64,000 nucleotides of DNA from Nocardia ignorata NBRC 108230 (GCF_001612905.1 NZ_BDBI01000005.1:62001-126000), one strand, 5' to 3'. Shown: positions 16,970 through 25,366, counted from the first letter of the stretch. The notes: generated by a model not told the origin, from the letters alone. Translations and numbers: made by a program.

Positions 16970-18571
16970 GTGACACAGACACCTGCCTCGCCGGTGCCGG
17001 GGGACAACAGCACCGCTCCGTGGTGGAAAACCGCCGTGTTCTATCAGGTCTATCCGCGTTCGTTCGCCGACTCCGATGGTGACGGAGTCGGCGACCTCGG
17101 CGGTGTGCGCGAGAAGATGGGCTACCTCGAGCTATTGGGTGTCGACGCGCTGTGGATCTGTCCGGTGATGCGCTCACCGCAGGCCGACGGCGGCTACGAC
17201 GTGTCCGACCCCCGCGACATCGACCCGCTCTTCGGTGGCCTCGAGGCTCTCGACGAACTCATCGCCGAGGCACACGATCGTGAGATCAAGGTCACCATGG
17301 ATCTGGTGCCCAACCACACCAGCACCGAGCACCCGTGGTTCGCGGCCGCGCTCGAAGCCGCACCGGGCAGTCCCGAACGGGCGCGCTACATCTTCCGCGA
17401 CGGTCGCGGCGAAGACGGCGCCGAGCCGCCCAACAACTGGCCGAGCATCTTCGGCGGCCCGGCCTGGACCAGGATCACCGAGCCCGACGGCACGCCGGGC
17501 CAGTGGTACCTGCACGTCTTCGCCCGCGAACAACCCGACCTGAACTGGGACAATCCCGACGTCGCCGCGGATTTCGAGAAGACGCTGCGGTTCTGGCTCG
17601 ACCGCGGGGTCGACGGTTTCCGTCTCGATGTGGCCCACGGCATGGCCAAACCGGAGGGCCTGCCCGACATGGCGCGCGTCGACACCAAGATGCTGGTGCA
17701 CGACGACGACGATCCCCGCTTCAACAACCCCGGTGTGCACGCCATCCACCGCCGCATCCGCACCGTGCTCGACGACTATCCGCACGCGGTGTCCATCGGT
17801 GAGGTGTGGGTCGACGACAACGTGCGCTTCGGCGAGTACGTGCGCCCCGACGAACTGCATCTGGCGTTCAACTTCCGGCTGGCCGAGGCGGCCTTCACCG
17901 CCGAGGATGTGCGCACCGCCATCACCCATTCGCTCGAGGCGGTGAGCGCGGTCGGCGCCCCACCCACCTGGACCCTGTCCAACCACGACATCGAACGCGA
18001 GGTCACCCGCTACGGCGGCGGCAAGACCGGGGTGGCGCGGGCGCGGGCGATGATGATGGTCGAATTGGCGCTGCCGGGTGCGGTTTTCGTCTACAACGGC
18101 GCAGAGCTCGGGCTGCCCAATTTCGACGATCTGCCCGAGGAGGCGCTGCGGGATCCGGTGTGGGAACGCTCCGGTCACACCGAGCGTGGTCGCGACGGGT
18201 GCCGGGTGCCGATTCCGTGGGAGGGCAGTACGCCGCCGTTCGGTTTCACCACGGGCACGCCGTGGCTGCCGATGCCCGCCGAGTGGGCCGACCGCACCGT
18301 CGAAGCCCAGCTGGAAACCCTGCACTCGACGTTGTCGCTGTACCGCCTGGCGATCGATCTGCGCGGTACCCGTTCGGAATTCGCGGGCGACCGGATCGAC
18401 TGGTACGGCAGTCCGGCCGGATGTCTGGCGTTCCGCCGGCCGGGTGGGCTGGTGTGTGTGCTCAACGCCTCCGACGGGCCGATTCAGCTGCCGCCGGGGG
18501 AGTTGCTGCTGTCCAGCGCTCCGGTCGCCGACGACCGCCTGCCCGCGAACGCGGCGGCCTGGTTGGTCTGA
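16970..18571 (+). CDS. aglA: alpha-glucosidase, GH13 family
   Basis: About 533 residues. TIM-barrel GH13 motifs: FYQVYPRSFADSDGDGVGDL, DLVPNHTS, the nucleophile Asp220 in DGFRLDVAHG, the acid/base Glu278 in SIGEVWVDD, and the transition-state Asp340 in LSNHDIER. This pattern fits oligo-1,6-glucosidase/alpha-glucosidase enzymes releasing glucose from alpha-glucosides; no signal peptide is seen, so it is cytoplasmic. GTG 16970 was chosen because it sits just upstream of the conserved PWWKTAVFYQ start. M. tuberculosis AglA (Rv2471) is the positional counterpart. Confidence 0.92.
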   Translation: MTQTPASPVPGDNSTAPWWKTAVFYQVYPRSFADSDGDGVGDLGGVREKMGYLELLGVDALWICPVMRSPQADGGYDVSDPRDIDPLFGGLEALDELIAEAHDREIKVTMDLVPNHTSTEHPWFAAALEAAPGSPERARYIFRDGRGEDGAEPPNNWPSIFGGPAWTRITEPDGTPGQWYLHVFAREQPDLNWDNPDVAADFEKTLRFWLDRGVDGFRLDVAHGMAKPEGLPDMARVDTKMLVHDDDDPRFNNPGVHAIHRRIRTVLDDYPHAVSIGEVWVDDNVRFGEYVRPDELHLAFNFRLAEAAFTAEDVRTAITHSLEAVSAVGAPPTWTLSNHDIEREVTRYGGGKTGVARARAMMMVELALPGAVFVYNGAELGLPNFDDLPEEALRDPVWERSGHTERGRDGCRVPIPWEGSTPPFGFTTGTPWLPMPAEWADRTVEAQLETLHSTLSLYRLAIDLRGTRSEFAGDRIDWYGSPAGCLAFRRPGGLVCVLNASDGPIQLPPGELLLSSAPVADDRLPANAAAWLV

Positions 18572-18632
18572 CACGCGCATTTCCGACGGCCGGAGGATGA
18601 ACTACTACAGAGCATCGTCTAACGTTTCACTC

Positions 18633-18911
18633 GTGAGCATTCTCGAGACAGTGCTGATCTTCGTCGGCATCCCGGCCGCGATCTACTTCGCGATCGCGGG
18701 TTTGTCCTATCTCGGTAAGCCACTGCCCGGTGAGAAGCCGGCCCACTTCGAGCTCGGGCAGAAGTGGACCCACCCGCCGGTGCTGTGGAGCGCTACCGAC
18801 GAGGTGACCGCTGCGTCCGGTCACCACCACGCCGAACCGCATGGCAGCCATGCGGTTCTCGAACCCGCGCACGCGGAGCTGATCGGAGGCCGGGCAAGTG
18901 GCAAGTTCTAA
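18633..18911 (+). CDS. ctaJ: small membrane protein CtaJ (aa3 cytochrome oxidase subunit)
   Basis: 92 residues from GTG 18633. There is one membrane helix at the N-terminus (ILETVLIFVGIPAAIYFAIAG), followed by a conserved short segment (PLPGEKPAHFELGQKWTHPPVLW) and a His/Ala-rich tail. This matches the Rv2472-type protein identified as the accessory subunit CtaJ of the actinobacterial bcc-aa3 supercomplex. It lies between aglA and a DUF5130 gene, as in mycobacteria. Its end overlaps the next start by 14 nt. Confidence 0.75.
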   Translation: MSILETVLIFVGIPAAIYFAIAGLSYLGKPLPGEKPAHFELGQKWTHPPVLWSATDEVTAASGHHHAEPHGSHAVLEPAHAELIGGRASGKF

Positions 18912-19362
18912 TTGGCCCGCGGTTGTCGAAGCCGACCTGCCGCACGGGTACGCGCTGACCAGCAGTGGCCGCGTCTCCGGTGTGCACGAGCCCGGCACGG
19001 TCTTCGACGAGGTGCCGTTCACCGATCGTGAGCGGGTCGCCCTCGACAACGCGCTCACCGACGCCACCCGCGCCACGAAGGTGCGCTTCAACATCTACCT
19101 CGGCGACCTGGGTGCCGACCCGGCCGCCGGTGCCGACGCGCTGCTGCCGAACACCCCCGAGTCCGCCGACTCGGTGCTCATCGCGGTCTCGCCCAACCAG
19201 GGTGCCGTCGAGGTCCGCTCGGGTGCCGCGGTGGCCGAGCGCGCCAACGACCGCATCTGCCAGCTCGGCGTCACCGCCGCCCTGGCCTCCTTCCGTCAGG
19301 GCAACCTGATCGACGGACTGATCTCGGCTGTCCGGGTGATGGCCGCCGCTATCGGCCGCTAG
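18898..19362 (+). CDS. DUF5130 (TPM-like) protein
   Basis: 154 residues from GTG 18898. The sequence TDRERVALDNALTDATRATKVRFNIYLGDLG followed by SVLIAVSPNQGAVEVRSG and ANDRICQLGVTAALASFRQGN is a TPM-fold domain as in DUF5130. No signal or membrane segment is visible. It overlaps ctaJ by 14 nt, so a role tied to the oxidase is possible but only inferred. A hairpin terminator follows. Confidence 0.7.
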   Translation: MASSNWPAVVEADLPHGYALTSSGRVSGVHEPGTVFDEVPFTDRERVALDNALTDATRATKVRFNIYLGDLGADPAAGADALLPNTPESADSVLIAVSPNQGAVEVRSGAAVAERANDRICQLGVTAALASFRQGNLIDGLISAVRVMAAAIGR

Positions 19363-19381
19363 CCCCCTTTCGCCGCGCACC

Positions 19382-19411
19382 GGCGCGTTCACCCGCAGAG
19401 GTGAACGCGCC
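19382..19411 (+). terminator. terminator after ctaJ-DUF5130
   Basis: GGCGCGTTCACC-CGCAGA-GGTGAACGCGCC is a perfect 12-bp stem followed by GTTCGTGTTTC. Confidence 0.75.
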
Positions 19412-19472
19412 GTTCGTGTTTCGGTGCGAAAAATTTCCGCGCATCGGGAATCAACCCGACGACTGTCGACTT

Positions 19473-19502
19473 CTAACCAGTGAAACGACTTTGACTGGTT
19501 AG
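19473..19502. promoter_or_regulatory. operator candidate for MFS-hydrolase operon
   Basis: CTAACCAGT (19473-19481) and ACTGGTTAG (19494-19502) form a perfect 9-bp inverted repeat with a 12-bp spacer, ending 3 nt before the possible GTG start at 19506. Its length fits a TetR- or GntR-type dimer. The nearest regulator genes do not adjoin it. Confidence 0.45.
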
Positions 19503-19505
19503 GGA

Positions 19506-20654
19506 GTGGCGAGCATGCGGCGAGAGAATCTTGCCTGGGCGGGACTGGCGGCGATGACCGTGTCGTTCGGGCTGAACTTCACCATGGGGGTGTTCTTCGC
19601 GCCGACCGCCGCGTCGTACGGGGTGTCGTCGACGGCGCTTGCCGTGGCCGCCGCGCTGGGGACGGCGGTGACCGGGGTGGCGCAGCAGGGGATCGGGCGA
19701 CTGCTCGATCGCTTCGGGCCCAAGATGGTGCTGACCGGTGGGCTCAGCCTGATCTCGGGCAGTTATCTCGTGCTCGCCACGGTCACCCAGACCTGGCAGT
19801 TCGTCGCCGCCTACATGGTGCTCGGCGGGCTCGGGTTCGCCTCGGCATCCACGCTCACCGTCACCACGCTGCTCGGGCGGGCGCACGGCGCGCAGGCGGG
19901 ACCCGCGATGGCGCGGGCGGCGATCGGCATCAATCTGGGTCAGCTCGTCACTCCGTGGGCGGCGACCGCGTTGTTCGAGCCGATCGGTGTGCGCGCCACC
20001 TTCGCCCTGCTCGGTGCGGTCGGCCTGGCCGTCACGGCCGTGTTGTGGCTGCTGCTGCCCAACGATCGGCGGGCCACCGGTGTGGCAGGTGCGGGGGAGT
20101 CGCTGGCCGACCGGTGGAAGGTGCTGGTGGCGTTCGGGTTACACTCCGCGACCCTCTATGTGGTTGTGCTGATGTTGCCCAAGCACGCGGTGGAACTGGG
20201 GTGGTCGGTCACCGGTGCGGGCAGGCTGGTCGCCTTGGCGGCGCTGGCGGCCGGGCTGACCTCCGCCGCGCTGGTCCCGCTGTTGCGCCGTCACCGGCCC
20301 GAAGGTCTGCTGCGAATCCTGTTCGTGGTGCGCCTGTCCGCACTGCTGCTCGCGGTGTTCGTGCCGGGGTCGCTGGTGCTGGTCGCGGTGCTGTTCGGTA
20401 TCGCCTCCTTCCCGGTCATCCCGCTCACCATGGCCATCGTGTCGCGTGGACTCGATCCGGCGCGGATGGGCCGAACCCTGGCTCCCGCCTGGGTGATTCA
20501 TCAGCTGTCGGCCGCCGCCGGGCTGGGTGTCGCCGCCCTGATCCACACCTTCACCGACAGCTACCGCGGCTATTTCGCGCTCACGGTGTTGTTCACCGTG
20601 GCCGCCGCTGTCCTCGTCGCACCGGTTCGCCGTCGCGAACCGGTCACCGTCTGA
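19506..20654 (+). CDS. MFS transporter
   Basis: 382 residues, 12 predicted helices, beginning at GTG 19506 (ATG 19515 is equally possible: MRRENLAWAGLAAMTVSFG). The cytoplasmic loop GIGRLLDRFGPKMVLTGG is the MFS motif A. The general pattern (NFTMGVFFAPTAASYGVS near the N-terminus) resembles the oxalate/formate or monocarboxylate-type MFS group. Substrate unknown. A palindrome immediately upstream suggests repressor control, and the alpha/beta hydrolase starting 37 bp downstream is probably cotranscribed. Confidence 0.85.
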   Translation: MASMRRENLAWAGLAAMTVSFGLNFTMGVFFAPTAASYGVSSTALAVAAALGTAVTGVAQQGIGRLLDRFGPKMVLTGGLSLISGSYLVLATVTQTWQFVAAYMVLGGLGFASASTLTVTTLLGRAHGAQAGPAMARAAIGINLGQLVTPWAATALFEPIGVRATFALLGAVGLAVTAVLWLLLPNDRRATGVAGAGESLADRWKVLVAFGLHSATLYVVVLMLPKHAVELGWSVTGAGRLVALAALAAGLTSAALVPLLRRHRPEGLLRILFVVRLSALLLAVFVPGSLVLVAVLFGIASFPVIPLTMAIVSRGLDPARMGRTLAPAWVIHQLSAAAGLGVAALIHTFTDSYRGYFALTVLFTVAAAVLVAPVRRREPVTV

Positions 20655-20690
20655 ACCTCCGCAAAACCCATCGAGAAAGAGAGATCCATC

Positions 20691-21557
20691 ATGAGCCAGG
20701 TCCGTCACAACACCGTGCAGATCCAGGGCCAGTCCATCTTCTACCGCGAGGCGGGTGACCCGTCGGCACCGACTGTTGTTCTCCTGCACGGATTCCCGAC
20801 GAGCTCGGCGATGTTCCGGAACCTGATCCCGGCCCTCGCCGCCGACTATCACGTGATCGCGCCCGACCATCTGGGCTTCGGGCAGTCCGGGATGCCGAAG
20901 GCCGACGAGTTCGACTACACCTTCGACAACCTCACCGCCCTCACCCTCGCACTGCTCGACACCCTCGGCATCGACCGGTTCGCGCTCTACATCCAGGACT
21001 ACGGCGCCCCCATCGGCTTGCGTATCGCCGCACGCAACCCGCAGCGCGTCAGCGCCCTCATCACCCAGAGTGGCAACGCCTATCTGGAGGGCTTCACACC
21101 GTTCTGGGAGCCGCTGTTCGCACACGCGAACGACCGCGCCGCCCACGAACCGGAGGTGCGCAAGCTGCTTGCGGCCGACGCGACGAAATGGCAGTACACC
21201 CATGGCGTTCCGGCCGACCGGTTGTCGCTGGTCAGCCCGGACACCTGGACTCTCGACCAGGCCTACCTGGACCGTCCAGGCAACAAGGAGATCCAGCTCG
21301 ACCTGTTCGCCGACTACAAGAACAACCTCGACGGCTACCCCGAATTCCAGAAGTACTTCGCCGAGCACCGTCCCCCGACGCTCATCGCCTGGGGCGAGCA
21401 CGACGAGATCTTCGGAGCCGACGGCGCCCGCGCCTACCTGCGCGATCTGCCCGACGCCGAACTGCACCTGCTCGACGCGGGGCACTTCGCGCTCGAGACG
21501 CACGGCCCCGAGATCGCCGCGCTGATCCGTGATTTCCTCGGCCGGGTCCTGCGCTGA
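20691..21557 (+). CDS. alpha/beta hydrolase, epoxide hydrolase/haloalkane dehalogenase-like
   Basis: 288 residues. HGFPTSSAMFRNLIP gives the oxyanion HGxP motif. The nucleophile elbow IQDYGAPIG carries Asp103 rather than Ser, as in epoxide hydrolases and haloalkane dehalogenases, and the catalytic His is H265 in DAGHFALE. GEHDEIF precedes the His and may supply the acid. The substrate cannot be named from sequence. The ribosome site GAAAGAGAG precedes ATG 20691. Its position behind the MFS exporter suggests a joint uptake or detoxification role. Confidence 0.83.
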   Translation: MSQVRHNTVQIQGQSIFYREAGDPSAPTVVLLHGFPTSSAMFRNLIPALAADYHVIAPDHLGFGQSGMPKADEFDYTFDNLTALTLALLDTLGIDRFALYIQDYGAPIGLRIAARNPQRVSALITQSGNAYLEGFTPFWEPLFAHANDRAAHEPEVRKLLAADATKWQYTHGVPADRLSLVSPDTWTLDQAYLDRPGNKEIQLDLFADYKNNLDGYPEFQKYFAEHRPPTLIAWGEHDEIFGADGARAYLRDLPDAELHLLDAGHFALETHGPEIAALIRDFLGRVLR

Positions 21558-21568
21558 GCCACCTGCGG

Positions 21569-21592
21569 ACGGCCGGGCACCCGCCCGGCCGT
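21569..21592 (+). terminator. terminator after hydrolase
   Basis: ACGGCCGGGC-ACCC-GCCCGGCCGT is a perfect 10-bp stem with a 4-nt loop 12 bp after the hydrolase stop. Confidence 0.7.
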
Positions 21593-21663
21593 TCGCGCGT
21601 GATCGAGTACCCTGAGCGGCGGCTTTCGCGGCCGGCACGGCCGGTCGCCGGTGAAGGGGGATC

Positions 21664-22863
21664 ATGCGCACAGCACTGGCTCGGATCGTCGCCGCGGTAG
21701 CGGTGACCTGCTTGTCGGCCGTCGGTTGCGCCGACGACTCGTTCCGCGACACCGAACCCGCCGCCGGTGCGCCGACCTCGGACTTCTACACCGTCGACGG
21801 TGAAACCCTCCCGGGCGCACGGGGTTCGGTGATCCGCACCCGGTCACTGCCCGACGCCGTACGGGGTGCCCGCACCGAGCTGATCCTCTACCGCTCGATC
21901 GACGCGCACGGGGCGACGGTCGCCGTCTCGGGAACGGTATCGGTGCCGCCGGGGACGCCGCCCGTGGGCGGCTGGCCGCTGATCTCGTTCGCGCCGGGCA
22001 CCAACGGCGTCGCCGACGTGTGCGCGCCCTCGCGGGCCGACGGTGCGTCACCGACGAGGGACGAGCTGGCCCGCTGGGTCGCCGCCGGGTACGCGGTGGC
22101 CCGCACCGACTACCAGGGGCTCGGCACACCCGGCGGCCACGGCTACCTCATCGGGGAGACCGAGCAGCGCGCCGTCGCCGACATCGTCGTCGCGGCAAGG
22201 GAATTCAACCGCGATATCGGTGCGCGCTGGGTGGCGATGGGTCACTCCCAGGGTGGGCACGCGGCCCTGTTCGCCGCGAGCGCGTCGGGCGGTTGGGCTC
22301 CCGCGGTCGATCTGCTCGGTGCGGTGGCGCTCGCACCCGCGTCCCATCTGGCGGAGCAGGTGCGGATGGCCAAGTGGGCGGTGTCGAATCCGCTCGGCTC
22401 GGTCGGGACCGGCGGGCTGGCGGTGTACCTGCCGATGCTGGTTCGCGGCGCGCAGACCGTCACCGAGCTGGACCCGGCCCGGTTCCTCACCGAGCGTGCG
22501 GTGTCGATGCTGCCGCTCGCCGACACCGACTGCGCGGCGGCACTGAGTGAATCGGGCAAATGGGGTGGGCTGTCGGTCAAGGACGTTCTCGAGCGCGATG
22601 GTGACCTGTCCGGGCTCCTACGCGTCCTCGACGACAACGACCCGAGCGGGCTGAGCTTCACCGAACCGGTGCTGGTGCTCCAGGGCCGCGACGATCACAC
22701 CGTTCCGCTGAAGTCGACCGACGCGATGGTGGCCCAACAGCAGATGCGCGGTCAATCGGTGGACTACCGCAAATACGACGGCGTCGACCACAGTGAGATC
22801 ATCTCCGCGTCGTTCACCGACGCCCTCGGCTGGGTCGACACCCGCTTCGGCATCACCCGTTGA
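21664..22863 (+). CDS. secretory lipase-family lipoprotein
   Basis: 399 residues. The signal sequence MRTALARIVAAVAVTCLSAVGC has a lipobox LSAVGC with the acylated Cys at 22, so the mature enzyme should be anchored on the outer face of the membrane. The hydrolase domain shows the LIP-family pattern: TDYQGLGTPGGHGYLIG, nucleophile Ser195 in GHSQGG, a late Asp in GRDDHTVP and His in VDHSEI. This fold splits triacylglycerols or related esters. It stands alone between hairpin and XRE gene. Confidence 0.85.
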   Translation: MRTALARIVAAVAVTCLSAVGCADDSFRDTEPAAGAPTSDFYTVDGETLPGARGSVIRTRSLPDAVRGARTELILYRSIDAHGATVAVSGTVSVPPGTPPVGGWPLISFAPGTNGVADVCAPSRADGASPTRDELARWVAAGYAVARTDYQGLGTPGGHGYLIGETEQRAVADIVVAAREFNRDIGARWVAMGHSQGGHAALFAASASGGWAPAVDLLGAVALAPASHLAEQVRMAKWAVSNPLGSVGTGGLAVYLPMLVRGAQTVTELDPARFLTERAVSMLPLADTDCAAALSESGKWGGLSVKDVLERDGDLSGLLRVLDDNDPSGLSFTEPVLVLQGRDDHTVPLKSTDAMVAQQQMRGQSVDYRKYDGVDHSEIISASFTDALGWVDTRFGITR

Positions 22864-22993
22864 CGCGTACGCCCTCGCATCGACGCGAGCTGCACCTTGC
22901 TGAAGGCGTCCGCGCTGTCCCGGCACTGCCGCTGAGTTACGCCCACAGCAGAAGAACCGGGTGTGTCGCGCCGGCAGTCTTTACGCTCGGACC

Positions 22994-23383
22994 ATGGGCG
23001 AGCACAAGGGTTTGCGGGTGATTCCGGGCGGGCGCGAGGAGCGACGGGCACGCCCCGAACCGCTGTGGCGCGAGGCCCTCGGCGAACGCCTGCGCACGCT
23101 GCGCCAAGAGCAGCGCTCGACGCTGGTCGACATTGCGGGCCGCGCGGGCATCTCCCCGCAGTACCTCTCGGAGGTGGAACGCGGCCGCAAGGAACCCTCC
23201 AGCGAAATGATCGCCGCCCTGGCCGGTGCACTGGGCACCAGCGTGGGCGACCTCGTCGGCCAGGTGGCGGAAATGATGCGCCGCCGCACAGCCGTCGTCG
23301 TCGGCGGCGACCGCCGCATCACCGCCCCCGCTATGCCGCGCACCACGATGATCGCACCCAACGCACTGCTGATGGTGGCCTGA
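22994..23383 (+). CDS. ClgR-like XRE transcriptional regulator
   Basis: 129 residues from ATG 22994. The HTH domain (about residues 25-85) has STLVDIAGRAGISPQYLSEVERGRKEPSSE, very close to ClgR regulators of Clp protease genes. The protein ends IAPNALLMVA; ClgR and PopR proteins carry a comparable hydrophobic Ala-ended tail that makes them Clp substrates (family knowledge). The likely role is activation of clp or stress genes. The second clpP pair lies 6 kb away. A decayed duplicate of the tail occurs at 23959-23997. Confidence 0.7.
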   Translation: MGEHKGLRVIPGGREERRARPEPLWREALGERLRTLRQEQRSTLVDIAGRAGISPQYLSEVERGRKEPSSEMIAALAGALGTSVGDLVGQVAEMMRRRTAVVVGGDRRITAPAMPRTTMIAPNALLMVA

Positions 23384-23462
23384 CACCAATCCTGATGCGC
23401 TCGTCCATCTACCGATGATCGGTGACCGCGCGGTTGTCGGTGGTGCCGTGCATGATCGACGC

Positions 23463-23804
23463 ATGCCGATCACGAACCGTCAGATGGCCGGGCATCCGTT
23501 CCTGCGAGAGATGTACGGAGACCCGTACTATCCCGATGTCGTGCTCGACCGGTGCAAGGCGGTCCTGCTCCGCCTGTGCGAGACCATCGAGTCGGAACGG
23601 CCGTCGGATCTGGCGGCCCTATACGTCCTCACCCGGGGCGCCACAGCGGAGTTCAACGACCTGGAGGCGGAGTTCGAGGCGGCCGGCAGCGAAATCGAGA
23701 CGGTCGCACGCGAAGTGATCGCCGATGACTTCTGCGCGATCGCATCGGCCTACGGCTTCCCGAATGCGGACTCCGAGGAACTGCTGGCCGGGCGCGACTG
23801 GTGA
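23463..23804 (+). CDS. DUF5713 family protein
   Basis: 113 residues from ATG 23463. The protein starts MPITNRQMAGHPFLREMYGDPYYP and continues with VLDRCKAVLLRLCETIE, LYVLTRGATAEFNDLEAEFE, IETVAREVIADDFCAIA and ends in ELLAGRDW, all typical of the DUF5713 family. It is small, acidic and helical. Function unknown; family members are scattered across bacteria, often in accessory regions. Confidence 0.7.
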   Translation: MPITNRQMAGHPFLREMYGDPYYPDVVLDRCKAVLLRLCETIESERPSDLAALYVLTRGATAEFNDLEAEFEAAGSEIETVAREVIADDFCAIASAYGFPNADSEELLAGRDW

Positions 23805-23925
23805 CGGGCTGTTCACCGCAGCGACCACCGATCACCCCCTGGCCGTCGAGCATCGAACCGGAATCACCTCGGCCCGAGTTCAATGGTTCGCCGAACAAAT
23901 CCTGCACACCGACAACCCCTTGTGC

Positions 23926-24019
23926 TGAAACGATTATCAGGCTGTCGGGACGGGTCGGTCACGATCATCGCTCCGAACGCGTTGCTGACGGTGGCACAAC
24001 CACGCCGCGTCCTCGCCTG
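23926..24019 (+). pseudogene. remnant of a second XRE (ClgR-like) gene tail
   Basis: Read from 23926, this frame gives VLKRLSGCRDGSVTIIAPNA then LLTVAQPRRVLA and stop. The part at 23959-23997 matches the last codons of the XRE gene (23345-23383, TMIAPNALLMVA) with about 31 of 39 bases identical, the differences being mostly third positions. No HTH remains upstream. It appears to be the leftover 3' end of a diverged paralogue. The rest of 23805-24038 holds nothing else recognisable. Confidence 0.55.
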
Positions 24020-24038
24020 ATCGACAGGGCGTTTCGCG

Positions 24039-24851
24039 TTACCCCCGAACGCCGAGGGTGCGTGCGATCTGCTGGACGCGGTCGTCGTCGAGCTCGACCG
24101 GGGCGTAATTGCGGCTGCGGGCATGGTCACGGAATTGCTGGGACGGGTCCACGCGATAGGCCCGAACATAGTCCGCCCAGTCGAGATTCCACGCCCATTC
24201 CCCGTCGGTCATGACGCCCAGTGGTAGCAGCAGGCGCCCGGTCAATCGATCCGGAACCCTGCTCGCGGCTATCGCCAGCACGGTCGCCGATTCCAGGTAC
24301 CCGGCCAGAAGCTCGGCCTCTGCTTCGGCCAGGCGGTGGGGAACCAGTGCCGTCCGAGTGTCCGGATCGCTGAGCCGTTTAGGCGGAACGAGATAGACGA
24401 CGCGCTTGACCAGGCTGATCGTGCGTCCGGATCGTCGCGGCGTCGCGAAGACGACCTCGGCCCGGACCCCCTGATCTTCCAATAGCTCTCGGAGCAGCGA
24501 CATCTCCGCGAGTGTCCCCGCACGCCCGTTCGCCACCAGATCCTCGGCCGCAGCTCTCAGCTCATGGAGCGGCAACGATTCCCGGCTGCGAATCACCCGC
24601 ATCATCGCGCCCACCGAGGGATCCCGATCCACAATCCGCAGTCCGCTCGGACCGTTGTCGGCGATGATCGCGGCGCGAACCTCCGCCGAAATACCTTCCC
24701 CGCTGGCATGCCGAATGTGTTCGCATTCGCTACAAGAGCCTTCGATGGCCCACCCGAACGTTCCAGCGTGAACAGTTTCACTGACAACGCTCAACGCCTC
24801 CGCACCACACTGGTCGCAGCACCCGACTCGGTGAGCAGATTCGTAGACCAC
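24039..24851 (-). CDS. zinc-ribbon protein of unknown function (immunity-like context)
   Basis: 270 residues from ATG 24851. The N-terminus has two cysteine knuckles (CDQC at 12-15, CSEC at 40-43) consistent with a zinc ribbon. A central helical segment (SVGAMMRVIRSRESLPLHE and onward to LVANGRAGTLAEMSLLRELL) resembles the L7/L12-like module seen in some polymorphic-toxin immunity proteins. The C-terminus is rich in Trp/Tyr/Arg (WAWNLDWADYVRAYR). No signal peptide. It lies 32 bp behind the YrhB/Imm35-like gene on the same strand, so the two probably form an operon. I cannot assign a function; the immunity idea is inference. Confidence 0.6.
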   Translation of the reverse strand: MVYESAHRVGCCDQCGAEALSVVSETVHAGTFGWAIEGSCSECEHIRHASGEGISAEVRAAIIADNGPSGLRIVDRDPSVGAMMRVIRSRESLPLHELRAAAEDLVANGRAGTLAEMSLLRELLEDQGVRAEVVFATPRRSGRTISLVKRVVYLVPPKRLSDPDTRTALVPHRLAEAEAELLAGYLESATVLAIAASRVPDRLTGRLLLPLGVMTDGEWAWNLDWADYVRAYRVDPSQQFRDHARSRNYAPVELDDDRVQQIARTLGVRG

Positions 24852-24883
24852 TTGCCCCCGATCCGAGCCAAAAACCGTGCCGA

Positions 24884-25183
24884 CTAGACCTTCAGGAGCG
24901 GCTGTGGATTCGGTCGGATGCGAATAGTGTCATCCATCGCAACCTCGGGGGACGGAAGCGAGCCAAATCGCCCATCCGCCTTGTAGACGACCGGCACGCC
25001 ACCGGCGATGGCATAGGAGAAGTCACCGTCCACCAGATACTCCCGGTAGCCGACGGAGAAGGCGAAGAACTCGTCGCTCTCCACGATCTCTCGGTCATCC
25101 AGGCAGCGTGTGCCGAAGCCGTCGTGGCGGCCGTGCTGGTAACGGGCGAGGACGATCTCGCGGGCCTGCTCGTAGCTGATCAT
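24884..25183 (-). CDS. YrhB/Imm35-like small protein
   Basis: 99 residues from ATG 25183. MISYEQAREIVLARYQ, FFAFSVGYREYLVDGDFSYA and GGVPVVYKADGRFGSLPS follow the layout of YrhB/Imm35 domains (N-terminal helix, then GD-x-x-x-A-I/L-A-G-x-P-V). These domains occur as immunity proteins of polymorphic toxins and as small chaperones. No toxin gene is adjacent, so it would be an orphan immunity gene or a degraded locus. A longer in-frame start to 25318 has no family support. Confidence 0.55.
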   Translation of the reverse strand: MISYEQAREIVLARYQHGRHDGFGTRCLDDREIVESDEFFAFSVGYREYLVDGDFSYAIAGGVPVVYKADGRFGSLPSPEVAMDDTIRIRPNPQPLLKV

Positions 25184-25366
25184 GGTGCGATCTTCCTGAT
25201 CCTGTTCTCCCGCAATCGGACTGATGTGCGGCAGGCACGGCTGAGTCCTCGGGGTCGCCGTTGATGATCCTTCGAGTCGACACCGCTGTCCACCGATTTT
25301 CGCTGACCGCAGCCCCACTGGACCAACGTGGCGCCGCTCGAGCTCGATGCCCGGTAGTAGAGCGGT

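Noticed and set aside
22874..22889. ClgR autoregulatory site CTCGC-N6-GCGAG before the XRE gene
   Set aside because: The inner CGC/GCG spacing is six rather than five, and it lies 105 bp upstream within the end region of the lipase operon; not convincing.
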